Origin: Corallium rubrum
Taxonomy: Eukaryota > Cnidaria > Anthozoa > Scleralcyonacea > Coralliidae
Direction: 5' to 3'
DNA: 64,000 bases
Assembly: GCA_964035015.1 (NCBI GenBank)
Contig: OZ035997.1
Span: forward strand, 14,420,536 to 14,484,535
In this document: one piece after another, positions 11,275 to 20,978 of the stretch
Layout: the number at the start of each line of letters is the position of its first letter
Position numbering within the stretch: position 1 is the first letter of the stretch
Position numbers and translations under genes: made by a program
Notes under the pieces: model-generated
The model's database searches: none
Seen by the model: the letters and a program-made list of their open reading frames with translations, nothing else
Told to the model about the DNA's origin: nothing

Positions 11275-13204
11275 ATGAGTTCTACAGGTAGCGGTGGTCG
11301 CGAACGGGACAAGCATCGCCAATATCCTTCTGGAGCAGCAAAACGGAAAGCAAAGGAAGAACGAGAAAGCAAAGCTTTGGCTACAGTGCCGAAAATATCG
11401 ACGCTGTTTTTTCCCAAGAGCAGCGCTGGTACTGGTAATGAGACTAGTGACACTGGTAGCAGTATAGATGCGCTTGCGGTTGTGCAACCTCAACATGGTG
11501 AAGGTGCTAGTTCTGATGAGTCGAGCACGACTGCAACAATACTGGCAACAGAGGCAGATTCCGCACATGAATCACCTGAATTGACTGCCACATCTTCGAC
11601 ATCTGACGGTCCTTCCAGTTCAACTTCATATTCTTGTGATTTGGGGTTGTGGCCTGCTGATGTTTCGGACAGTATGAGGGAATACTGGGCAGCGAAAGGA
11701 AGTGGCGACTGCAACAATTCGGATGCAGATTTCAGCGCATCTTCTACAAGATTCGAAGGAGAGAAGTACAACCGACAGTGCCAGAAAAGCCTGTTCACAT
11801 ACACACATCAGCTCACAAAACAACAACATCCTCGTACCTGGCTCTGTTACTCGCCATCTGAACATGCAGTGTACTCTTTTGCATGTAAACTGATGACAAA
11901 TTCCTCAGTTTTTGGGAAGCAGGGATATAAGGACTGGAAACGCGCTTCTCAATCAATTCCATGTCATGAGAACAGTTCAGCGCACCGAGAAGCCATGATT
12001 CAGCTATTACAACGCAGTGATGCAAACTGTCGGGTTGATGCGGAACTGGTTAGACAGGCCAACGCAGAGCGCAGTTATTGGCCGTTTCCTATCTGAGCGC
12101 GCTTTCGCATTTCGTGGCTCAGATGAAGTTGTCGGTTCATCCAGAAACGGAAACTATTTAGGTATTTTGGAGCTGTTGGCCAAGTCTGATCCATTTCTAG
12201 CGCAGCATATTAATCATAACGCAAACAAAGGACGGGGTCACACTTCCTATCTATCCAAGACAATTTGCGAAGAATTCATCCATTTGATGGGAAATCGTTT
12301 GCTCGATAATATTATAACGGAAGTGAAGTCAGCCAAATATTTTTCAGTTTCTGTAGATTCAACACCCGATATTACTCACGTTGATCAGCTCATTTGTATT
12401 CTTCGGTACGTTCTGCCATCGGGTCCTGTTGAACGATTTTTAACATTCCTGGACATGCAAGGTCACAGTGGACAGGAACTAGCAGAAAGCTTGCTCACAT
12501 TCTAGGCAAACCATGGCATTGATGTTGCTGACTGCCGTGGCCAGTCATACGATAACGCAAGCAATATGAGTGGGAAATATAATGGCATGCAAGCCATTAT
12601 TTGGCAGCATTGTGAGTTGGCTGACTATGTACCCTGCGCTGCACATCCTCTCAACCTGGTTGGTCAGTCCGCAGCAGGTTGTTGCCAGCTGTTGGATTCT
12701 TCGATATTCTTCAGCGACTCTACTCCTTCTTTGCTGCTTCAGTGCATCGTTGGAAGTTCTGCATAATCAACTTTCGAGCAAAAGCCTGCCAACAGTCAAA
12801 CGCATGTCTGACACTCGCTGGTCCGCACGCGCAGACGCCGCAGAAGCTCTAGTGAAAGGATATGAGGAAATTAACGCTGCTTTGGAGGAAATCGCTGACG
12901 ACGTCGACCAGAAACCCGACTGTCGCCAAGAGGCCCGTGGACTCGCCGCCTATATGAATCGCCTCGAAACCGGCATACTTGCTGCTTTGTGGTACCACAT
13001 CCTACATCGTTTTCGCGGCAGCAGTCATGAGTCCTGCAATCAGCCGACCAAGATCTCAATACCGCTGTTGCAATCTATGAGTCTCTCGTAGAATTTATCC
13101 GTAGTGCGGACAAGATTTGAAGAGTTTGAGGCTAAAGGGAAGAAGCTTAGTGAATGTGACAATTACACTGAAGAAGTTAGACGCGTGCGTCAACGAAATC
13201 GGCG

Positions 13205-13206
<2 letters not shown>
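11275..13206 (+). pseudogene. hAT-type transposase (zinc finger plus DUF4371), N-terminal part
   Basis: The first ATG at 11275 opens 273 codons: a Ser/Thr-rich lead, then a TTF/BED-like zinc finger region (FACKLMTNSSVFGKQGYKDW). The homologous protein continues in other frames at 12017-12505 (ICEEFIHLMGNRLLDNII; FSVSVDSTPDITHVDQL), 12530-12700 (DCRGQSYDNASNMSGKY; VPCAAHPLNLVG) and 12700-13060 (VKRMSDTRWSARADA). This order matches ZMYM1-like/DUF4371 hAT transposases. SVDSTPD and CRGQSYDNA are the usual acidic catalytic neighbourhoods. At least four frameshifts (about 12070, 12505, 12700, 13070) make it dead. The reading frame breaks off at RVRQRNRRFD, where a LINE is inserted, and resumes at 15318. 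Confidence 0.88.
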
Positions 13207-13248
<42 letters not shown>

Positions 13249-13255
13249 TAAATTT
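13207..13255 (-). repeat. LINE 3' tail, (TCAA)n
   Basis: A run of ttga units directly after the hAT codon GAT. On the LINE strand it is a (TCAA)n tail. The last unit, TGAT, also occurs at the other junction (15317-15320), so tail and target site share the same 4 bp. Confidence 0.85.
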
Positions 13256-15317
13256 ATTTATGCACGGTAAGCCTTTCAACTTACGTTGTTTTTAAAAGGG
13301 CCGTGCTATCTTTAAATATTTACAAGCTAAAAAGAAATTTGTATAAAAACGGGGAAAAAAAGAAAAAAGAAAAAAAGAAAGGAACTATTTTACACATACA
13401 GAATATATATATATATACATTTTTATTTTTTTTTGATAAATTAGCTATGTAATATTATTAAAAAGGTAAACAATTTGTCAATTTAATTAACTGAATATTG
13501 ATTCCAAGCCTTAGCCCCTAAATAACTAAAGCTTCGCTTCATAGAATTAGTATTTGGTTTAGATAACATCAGTAATTTATTATTGCTTCTTAAATTATAA
13601 TTAACATTGTTGCATGTTTTAAAAAGTTCGTAAATTATTGTTGGACAATTTCCTCTCATCACATCTTGCATATAATTTTGCATTTTAGCATTTCTTCGTT
13701 TTTCTAATTCCACCCAGCCTAATTTTCTTAAGATTTCCCATGAACGCACATCATAGGTATCTCCTGTTATTATTCTTCCTGCTCTATTTTGAAGTTTTTG
13801 CAGTGAAGATTTTAAAGTTGCTGAACAATTTCCCCAGACCAGGGAACAATAGTCGAAATGTGGTAGGACTAATGCTTTATACATTGTTTCCAAAGTATCT
13901 TTAGAAACATAAGGTTTGCATAATCTTAGAACACCTATTGCTCTAGATGCTTTCTTACTGATGTTATCTACTTGTTCTTTCCAATCTAGTTTTTCATCAA
14001 TGATGATTCCAAGAATTTTTGTTTTTGTTACACGTTTGACAAAATTATTTCCAATTTTAATGATTGGGTCAGTTTCAATACGAGATATGTTATGCCTTGA
14101 CGCAATAATCATATATTCTGTTTTGTCAATGTTTAGAGTTAATTTATTTGCTACTAGCCAATTTTCTATTTCGCATAATTCAGAATTTAATTTTTCTTGA
14201 GTTATATCGATCGTTTCTCCATTGACTGAAACATTTGTATCATCAGCAAACATGCTAGGCATGGAATCATCAAGACAATTAGGAAGGTCATTAAAGTAAA
14301 TTAAGAAGAGAAGCGGTCCCAAATTTGATCCTTGTGGAACCCCGCATCGGATACTTCTGATGGACGATATACTTTGCTTAATTTTGCAAACTTGTCTTCT
14401 ATTTGCTAAATATGAATTAAACCATTTTAGAGATGCCCCTTGGAAACCATATAGTTTTAGTTTTCCAAGAAGAATCTCATGATTTACTGTATCGAAGGCC
14501 TTTTTTAAATCTAGAAATAAGACGCCATTTATAAGACCTCGATCTATATTAAGTAGCCACTCATTTGTAACGCCCAATAAAGATGTTAATGTAGAATAGC
14601 CTTTTCTAAAGCCAGCTTGAAATTTACTTATTAGATTGTTATTATTTAAATAATCAATAATCTGTTTGTAAATCATTTTTTCAAATACTTTTGTAACAAT
14701 AGATAAGACCGATATTGGCCTATAATTGCCACAATCACTTTTACAGCCTGCCTTAAAAATGGGAGATACTCTGGCGAGTGCCCAGTCATCAGGGAAGATT
14801 GTTTGTATTAAAGATTGGTTAAATATCAGAGTTAAAGTAGGTGTAATAACCTGACGAGAATCCTTAAGAAGTTTAGAAGATATTCTATCTAATCCCGAAC
14901 TTTTGTTATTTTTCAAATTAGATAATGCTGTTAAGACTTCATCTTCCGATATAAGGTTAAATTCAAATCTGTTTTCTGTAGGTTTTAAATAGTCTGCATA
15001 ATTCTTGTTTGATGGTGGGATTTCACTTGAAAGTTTCTCGCCAATCCCTGCAAAATATTGATTGAAAGAATTTGCAATTTCTTTCTCCTCAATAATCTTT
15101 TTGTCATCAAAATCTAGATTAGAAACATCTGTTGTTTTTGAACATTTACCTGTTAATTGATTTATATATTTCCACATTTCTCTAGGATTTTCTTTTTGAT
15201 TTGTTATATTGTTCTCATAATATAATGACTTGGCATTCTTGATTTTTCTATTAACTATATTTTTTTGGTTTTTATATGCCTTATAGTTATATGTTTTTAT
15301 ATTTTTTTGGTTTTTAT
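13207..15317 (-). mobile_element. 5'-truncated LINE inserted in the hAT pseudogene
   Basis: A non-LTR retrotransposon fragment with a microsatellite-type 3' tail and no endonuclease domain, truncated at its 5' side where the host sequence resumes (gatgaaccagg). Removing it joins RNRRFD to DEPGSAPELP in frame, the expected continuation of the transposase. A 4-bp TGAT duplication is likely. Similarity of the RT to the CR1/L2-Jockey group is my reading from motif style. It is one of two nested retroelement insertions seen here; the other is the SINE in the Gypsy LTR. Confidence 0.9.
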
Positions 15318-15336
15318 GATGAACCAGGATCAGCAC
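13483..15336 (-). CDS. LINE reverse transcriptase, truncated but open
   Basis: An open frame of about 610 codons. The RT domain includes PDDWALARVSPIFKAG (motif 1-2), NYRPISVLSIVTKVFEK, AGFRKGYSTL, LFLDLKKAFDTVNH (first catalytic Asp), GVPQGSNLGPLLFLIYFNDL, and FADDTNVSV (catalytic Asp pair near 14231-14254). The thumb-like region (LVLPHFDYCSLVWGNCS, LQKLQNRAGRIITG) and C-terminus (MKRSFSYLGAKAWNQY) are typical of CR1/L2-like LINEs. The upstream endonuclease is absent because the copy is 5' truncated, and the first codons (from 15336 to about 15318) belong to the hAT sequence. It is uninterrupted by stops, so the insertion is recent relative to the broken hAT gene around it. It cannot move on its own. 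Confidence 0.9.
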   Translation of the reverse strand: MLILVHHKNQKNIKTYNYKAYKNQKNIVNRKIKNAKSLYYENNITNQKENPREMWKYINQLTGKCSKTTDVSNLDFDDKKIIEEKEIANSFNQYFAGIGEKLSSEIPPSNKNYADYLKPTENRFEFNLISEDEVLTALSNLKNNKSSGLDRISSKLLKDSRQVITPTLTLIFNQSLIQTIFPDDWALARVSPIFKAGCKSDCGNYRPISVLSIVTKVFEKMIYKQIIDYLNNNNLISKFQAGFRKGYSTLTSLLGVTNEWLLNIDRGLINGVLFLDLKKAFDTVNHEILLGKLKLYGFQGASLKWFNSYLANRRQVCKIKQSISSIRSIRCGVPQGSNLGPLLFLIYFNDLPNCLDDSMPSMFADDTNVSVNGETIDITQEKLNSELCEIENWLVANKLTLNIDKTEYMIIASRHNISRIETDPIIKIGNNFVKRVTKTKILGIIIDEKLDWKEQVDNISKKASRAIGVLRLCKPYVSKDTLETMYKALVLPHFDYCSLVWGNCSATLKSSLQKLQNRAGRIITGDTYDVRSWEILRKLGWVELEKRRNAKMQNYMQDVMRGNCPTIIYELFKTCNNVNYNLRSNNKLLMLSKPNTNSMKRSFSYLGAKAWNQYSVN

Positions 15337-16018
15337 CTGAATTGCCGCAGACTCCAGCCGACAAGTTTCGCACGCGCACGTTCCTGGTTATTGTCGACAG
15401 TATAGATGGGGAATTGCAGAAACGACTGGGCGCGTATGAAGATATTGCTGCGAAGTTTGGGTTCTTGCGAAACCTTAAGGACCTACCAGACGATCAAGCG
15501 GTCAAGAGTGCGGACAGCCTTCAAAAAGCTTACCCCACAGATCTTGAAGACGAATTAGTACATTTTTCAAGTTTTCTTAACACAGAATTTGTTAAGAAAG
15601 CATTAAGTGCAACTGCTTCTCCAGCAATCCCTGTTGCTACTTCTTCAACCCGAGCTACGACCGAGGAATCTCCTGATGGCGTTGCTGTAATAACTAAAGA
15701 TGACGATGACGTCAGATTAAACGTGGAGTCGCTGGAATTGCGAATGATCTGGAAACTTTATTTCCGAACACCTTTATTGCATTTCGCATTTATCTTTGTC
15801 TTATGATCTCGAACTGTTCCGGCGAAAGATCATTCTCCACACTGAAGTGAATAAAAAGCCAAGTTCCATCGTGCATGACACAGAAGAGGCTAAACAGCCT
15901 TACCCTGCTCAGCGTGGAACACGAGCTTCTGCGGAAAATAGAATTTTCGTCTTTAATTAATGATTTTGCCATTCAGAAATCCCGTAAACATAGTGTTTAC
16001 AAGGCATCTGGAAATTGA
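15318..16018 (+). pseudogene. hAT-type transposase, C-terminal part
   Basis: Continuation of the transposase after the LINE: TPADKFRTRTFLVIVD, then LGAYEDIAAKFGFLRNLKDL and DLEDELVHFSSFL. The frame shifts near 15745. The new frame encodes the hAT dimerisation block (SNCSGERSFSTLK, then RLNSLTLLSVEHELLRKI) and ends at the TGA at 16016-16018. There is also an in-frame TGA just after FSTLK (about 15847). Together with 11275-13206 this accounts for most of a DUF4371 hAT protein. The element's terminal repeats were not found. Confidence 0.85.
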
Positions 16019-16545
16019 GACGCAAATGATTTGCGTGTTTATGGCTTCATGCATATACATTTTTTGCCATGACTTTATACTAGCTGGATTAACATTTAAC
16101 TTTATTTTTTCTTATATATAATGTATTATTGTATTGTTCACAAACAGTGCACAAACACCTTTTGTAAATATATATATTTACACAAAGGCAACTTTTAATC
16201 GTTTAGGGGACAAAACGCAGAATTTTATCTTTTGTATTTCTACTATTTTTTTGCGTAAATTGTTCACAACGCCGTCGGTCTGTCGGGACTTGGGGGGGGG
16301 GGGGGGTCGGTAAACTGTAAAGGGGCCCCGCGCTGAAAAAATGCCGGGGGCCGCGCAACCCTAATCCGGTCCTGAGTGTTATGCGTCTGTAAAGGGCTAA
16401 AGGCTTTCTATACGAAGCTAACCTTTTGCATGAAAGCGATATGCGAGCGGGCAATACAAGCACCAGTGACAGTGACGCTGACTTAGAACACTAGGGCTAC
16501 AGTATAGTAATAAAGCCAATACATAATATTTTGTTGTCATACAGG
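16019..16545. other. 3' flank of the hAT pseudogene, no gene
   Basis: No gene was recognised. A run of 15 G at about 16293-16308 is followed by GC-rich words (ggggccccgcgctg). These words resemble those at 9945-10075 and may be remnants of the hAT ends. Confidence 0.4.
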
Positions 16546-16547
16546 GT

Positions 16548-17105
16548 CGACGCTTCTTCTCAAAATCCCACACAGGGTCACAGACGAAGCTCATACAGAG
16601 CTAGGTTTAAAGCCGTTGATATGTTCTACTGGTATCCTAAGTATTAACTCTATAGGTTTAATATATGTTCTTTGAAAAGCAATTTTGTTTCATAATTTGA
16701 CCAAGATGACCGCCTCTCGATAGTTGTGGGGCTGATTTCAACATGTATTTGCGTATTCAATCAGAAATAATATAATTTACATCATTCGAATTGTCCCTCC
16801 AAGGGCTTTAATGTTGTGTGCAGTATACATTGGTATCGCTTATAAAACTATATTCGACTTCAGATTTCTGATCCTTGTCTCAAAAATATTCAATTCTAAT
16901 TTAATGCGTCAAGCGCTAGAAGCGAAAACAATTACAATTAACACAAACAAATTTCGACGGGAGGCCATCTTGGTCAAATACTCAAACATAATTGCTTTTT
17001 AAAGCAATTGTATTAAGCCTACAGGGTTGATACTTGGGATTGTTTGAAAATCCTTGAAATTTTGGAGCTCAATATCAGCTTCGTCTGTCTAGTATTTTGA
17101 AAGAT
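16548..17105. mobile_element. Inverted-repeat element (MITE-like)
   Basis: Imperfect inverted arms. acagacgaagct near 16580 pairs with agcttcgtctgt near 17085. The roughly 80-bp block at 16636-16715 (aagtattaactctataggtt ... gaccaagatgaccgcctc) pairs with 16957-17036. Older than the foldback elements, judging by arm divergence. No coding content. Confidence 0.7.
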
Positions 17106-18310
17106 TTGTGTGACCGAAACAAAATATTATCGTATTGCGAAATGTCGTTGAACATCCGCTGTGCATTATGCGGCATTTCCATCGGCGACCCGGAAAAGAT
17201 CATGATCTACAAAGTTAATCATTGGAAATGTTAAACGTTTAGCGGTACTGACAAAGGCGAAGGTACTGACGAAGGCCCGACTTCGCTTGAAACGCGAGTC
17301 TGTAAGAAATATACATATAAAATTGTCACAAATCAGCTCATGATCAAGAGCCTCTTACGTGGACACACGCAAGGTATAAACTCGTTGCCACAACAAGATT
17401 GACTATCTAGCAAAGTTTTAAGCTCGAGGCAGTAACTCCAGTAAGTATATAATTGTTCAAATGCAGGATTGCATTGTTTTTATATATTCGATAATCGATC
17501 GAGATGTAGACAGAAAAAAGGGCTAATTAATCAGCACAAAAAATAAGTTTCGCAACAATTAATTGTACCTGCTTGATATTGTACATTTGTACTGCATGTT
17601 TACAGCTGTCTGACTGAGGCCGCTCATAATCATTCGATCCTATAGGCTATATTGCTTTTTCGGCATTGTTTTTTCCGGCAGCCTAGAGTTATCATATGAG
17701 CCATGACAATTAATTAAAAACCCCCAACATTTTGAACCTCAAACACTTATAATACTCGCCAATATATGGTCTGGAAACTCAACCAAAGTGTTTGTTCTAT
17801 CTTTTTGTTCGCCTTTATGCAGATTTGTGCACGGTGTACGGTCACCGTGAACCCATAATATCAGTTAGTAGAATGAAGGAATTATCCAATAAGCTACAAA
17901 CCGACGACGCGGCCAAGCTCATGGGAAACGAAAGGCCTAGAAACTAGGCTATCGAATAGCAACGTTTCAGGTCAAGCACTCAGTCGTACATGTTATTTAG
18001 CATGTTATTTAGCTAGTAATAGCTAGTAAGTGTGCAAATTGAATAAAAGTCTAAAAAAAGGGCAGCACATTACAACTAAATAAGAGAAAAATTAAATATT
18101 AAGCAATAAAGAAAGTGACAAACCATTTTCTATAAATGATAAGCTTTTGCTCGGATTATCAAGTTGTTTCTAAGTATATGCTTCAGTTTAAATTACAAAT
18201 CATTATAAAACTTTAACTGCCGCATCCAATGATTGCATCACAATATTATATAATGCATTTCTGTTTTGCAATTATTTCACGAAAAGGATTAAGGATTGCG
18301 CAAAGCGTTA
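17106..18310. other. Stretch without a recognised gene
   Basis: Ordinary AT-rich DNA with short local duplications (for example catgttatttagc twice near 17985-18015). I see no gene, RNA or element here. Confidence 0.5.
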
Positions 18311-18362
18311 TGTAATGATTTTCCTTTTTTTTCTAAATTTATATTCAAAAATACCTGATCAA

Positions 18363-18632
18363 AACAGATTGAATGAAGAAGATTCTGATAGTAGTAAGAT
18401 TCTGAGAGTAGCAACGAAGATTCTCAGAGTAGTAGTAACAAAGATTTTGAGAGTGGTAAGGAATATTTTGAGAGTAGCAAGTAGCAACGACGATTCTGAG
18501 AGTAGCAACAAAGACTCTGACTGAGTAGTAATGCCTATTGACGAAGACGATGAAGAACGTGACGACAGTTCTGGTCCAGCCCAAGAAAAGGATGACCAAG
18601 AAAAATCTGCATCAGAGCAGGAAGAGGAATAA
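18363..18632 (+). pseudogene. Degenerate Asp/Ser/Glu-rich coding repeat
   Basis: About ten copies of a roughly 20-bp unit near gattctgagagtagcaacaa. In the right frame the unit reads DSESSNK. The frame drifts between units, so no single frame stays acidic. The segment at 18535-18632 reads PIDEDDEERDDSSGPAQ then EKDDQEKSASEQEEE and stops at TAA, which looks like a genuine acidic protein C-terminus. I do not recognise the protein. It may be the last exon of a decayed gene, or a coding minisatellite broken by small indels. Confidence 0.4.
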
Positions 18633-18794
18633 ACAGCAATCCCGCACAAAAAAATACCGCTTATGCTGACTAGCCTAGCTATTTGATGGAGCCTACAGTA
18701 AACCTCCTGGCAACAAAAGACAACGAAACCAACAATATTTCGATTGGCCTATAAGAACAATATACAAAATTATTTGAAAGTTTTCATGGCGATA

Positions 18795-18905
18795 ATGTAA
18801 TATAAATAAGTTTTGTGGAAAGTCAAACCGCGCACCACGTAATGTAAAATATTTATTAGCTAATAAATATTTTACGTTGTGTTTCCACAGAACTTATTTA
18901 TAATA
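18795..18905. repeat. Palindromic repeat
   Basis: aataagttttgtggaaa pairs with tttccacagaacttatt, and taaaatatttattagc with gctaataaatatttta at the centre. It is a small hairpin-forming element. Confidence 0.7.
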
Positions 18906-19164
18906 TACGAAATATTAGAAAAAAGTTAAAAATATATTACGTCATGGCATGCATGACAATCTCACTCATGATCATATAGAAATATATATTCAAACTGAAC
19001 ACTGAAAACGTTTTCAAATGGTAAATTAACATATTTAGTTTTTAACATAAGTGAGTCTGTGTATTGTTTATATTTTCTATATTGCTGCTAATTTCCAAAG
19101 ATTGAATATAAGCAACTCGTTTATGACATGATGGACAGCTATTTTCAATACAGAAAATGCAGTA

Positions 19165-19216
19165 TTGATTTTGCGTATTCTATAATAGCATTACTATTAT
19201 AGAATACGCAAAATCA
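19165..19216. repeat. Short perfect hairpin
   Basis: ttgattttgcgtattctata pairs with its complement around the loop gcattac. About 22-bp arms. Confidence 0.85.
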
Positions 19217-19415
19217 AGTGCAAAGACAATTAAATGTTCCCACAAGTTATTTAAATCGGTAGGGTAGGTAGACCCAAACCTATCCCGCGACATGGGCAGG
19301 GTAGCAGCGACGAACGTGGCCCGTTGCTCAAAATTAATATAAAGAATACTTTTTTTAAAACTTGAAAATATCTGACAAATTTTGAATAATTCCAGAAATA
19401 AAAATAACCAGTTTT

Positions 19416-20978
19416 TCATTCATAAGATAACTAAGATAATTAGAAGAGATAACTAAGATAACTAAGATAACTAAAAGAACTAAAAGAACTAAAAGAACTA
19501 AGATAACTAAGATAACTAAGATAACTAAGATAACTAAGATAACTAAGATAACTAAGATAACTAAGATAACTAAGATAACTAAGATAACTAAGATAACTAG
19601 GATAACTAAGATCACTAAGATAACTAAAAGAACTACGATATAACGATAACTAGGATAACTAAGATCACTAAGATAACTAAAAGAACTAAGATAATTAAGA
19701 TAACTATAAGATAACTAAGCCGGATAACTAAAATAATTAAAAGAACTAAGATAACTAAAAAAAATAAGATAACTAAGATAACTAAAAGAACTAAGATGAC
19801 TAAGATAACTAAAAAAATTAAGATAACTAAGATAACTAAAAGAACTAAAAGAACTAAGATAACTAAGATAACTAAGATAACTAAGATAACTAAGATAACT
19901 AAGATAACTAAGATAACTAAGATAACTAAGATAACTAAGATAACTAAGATAACTAAGATAACTAAGATAACTAAGATAACTAAGATAACTAAGATAACTA
20001 AGATAACTAAGATAACTAAGATAACTAAAAAAATTAAGATAACTAAGATAACTAAAAGAACTAAAAGAACTAAGATAACTAAGATAACTAAGATAACTAA
20101 GATAACTAAGATGACTAAGATAACTAAAAAAATTAAGATAACTAAGATAACTAAAAGAACTAAAAGAACTAAGATAACTAAGATAACTAAGATAACTAAG
20201 ATAACTAAGATAACTAAGATAACTAAGATAACTAAGATAACTAAGATAACTAAGATAACTAAGATAACTAAGATAACTAGGATAACTAAGATCACTAAGA
20301 TAACTAAAAGAACTACGATAACGATAACGAGGATAACTAAGATCACTAAGATAACTAAGATATATAACTAAAAGAACTAAGATAATTAAGATAACTATAA
20401 GATAACTAAGCCGATAACTAAAATAATTAAAAGAACTAAGATAACTAAAAAAACTAAGATAACTAAGATAACTAAGATAACTAAGATAACTAAAAGAACT
20501 AAGATAACTAAGATAACTAAGATAACTAAGATAACTAAGATAACTAAGTAAGATAACTAAAAGAACTAAAAGAACTAAGATAACTAAAAACTAAGATAAC
20601 TAAAAGAACTAAGATAACTAAAAGAACTAAGATAACTAAAAGAACGACTAGGATAACTAAAAGAACTAAGATGACTAAAAGAACTAAGATAACTGAGATA
20701 ACTAAAAGAACTGAGATAACTAAAAGAACTAAGATAACTAAGATAACTAAAAGAACTAAGATAACTAAGATAACTAAAATAACTAAGATAACTAAAATAA
20801 CTAAGATAACTAAAATAACTAAGATAACTGAAGGAGCTAAAAGAACTAAGATAACTAATATAACTAGGATAACTAGTATAACGTACTAAGATAACTAAGA
20901 TAGATAACTAGGATAACTAAGATAACTAGTATAACATTAACTAGTATAACTAAGATATAACTAGGATAACTAAGATAG
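19416..20978. repeat. 9-bp minisatellite (ATAACTAAG)n, about 1.55 kb
   Basis: Tandem units of ataactaag, with variants aactaaaag, atcactaag and aaaaaatta organised into higher-order blocks. The block ataactaaaaaaattaag recurs several times. A unit length divisible by three gives long apparent open frames on both strands (ILV repeats on minus, KIT repeats on plus) that are artefacts. Confidence 0.97.

Noticed and set aside
19355..20889. Long ILV-rich (minus) and KIT-rich (plus) frames
   Set aside because: Direct translations of the 9-bp minisatellite.
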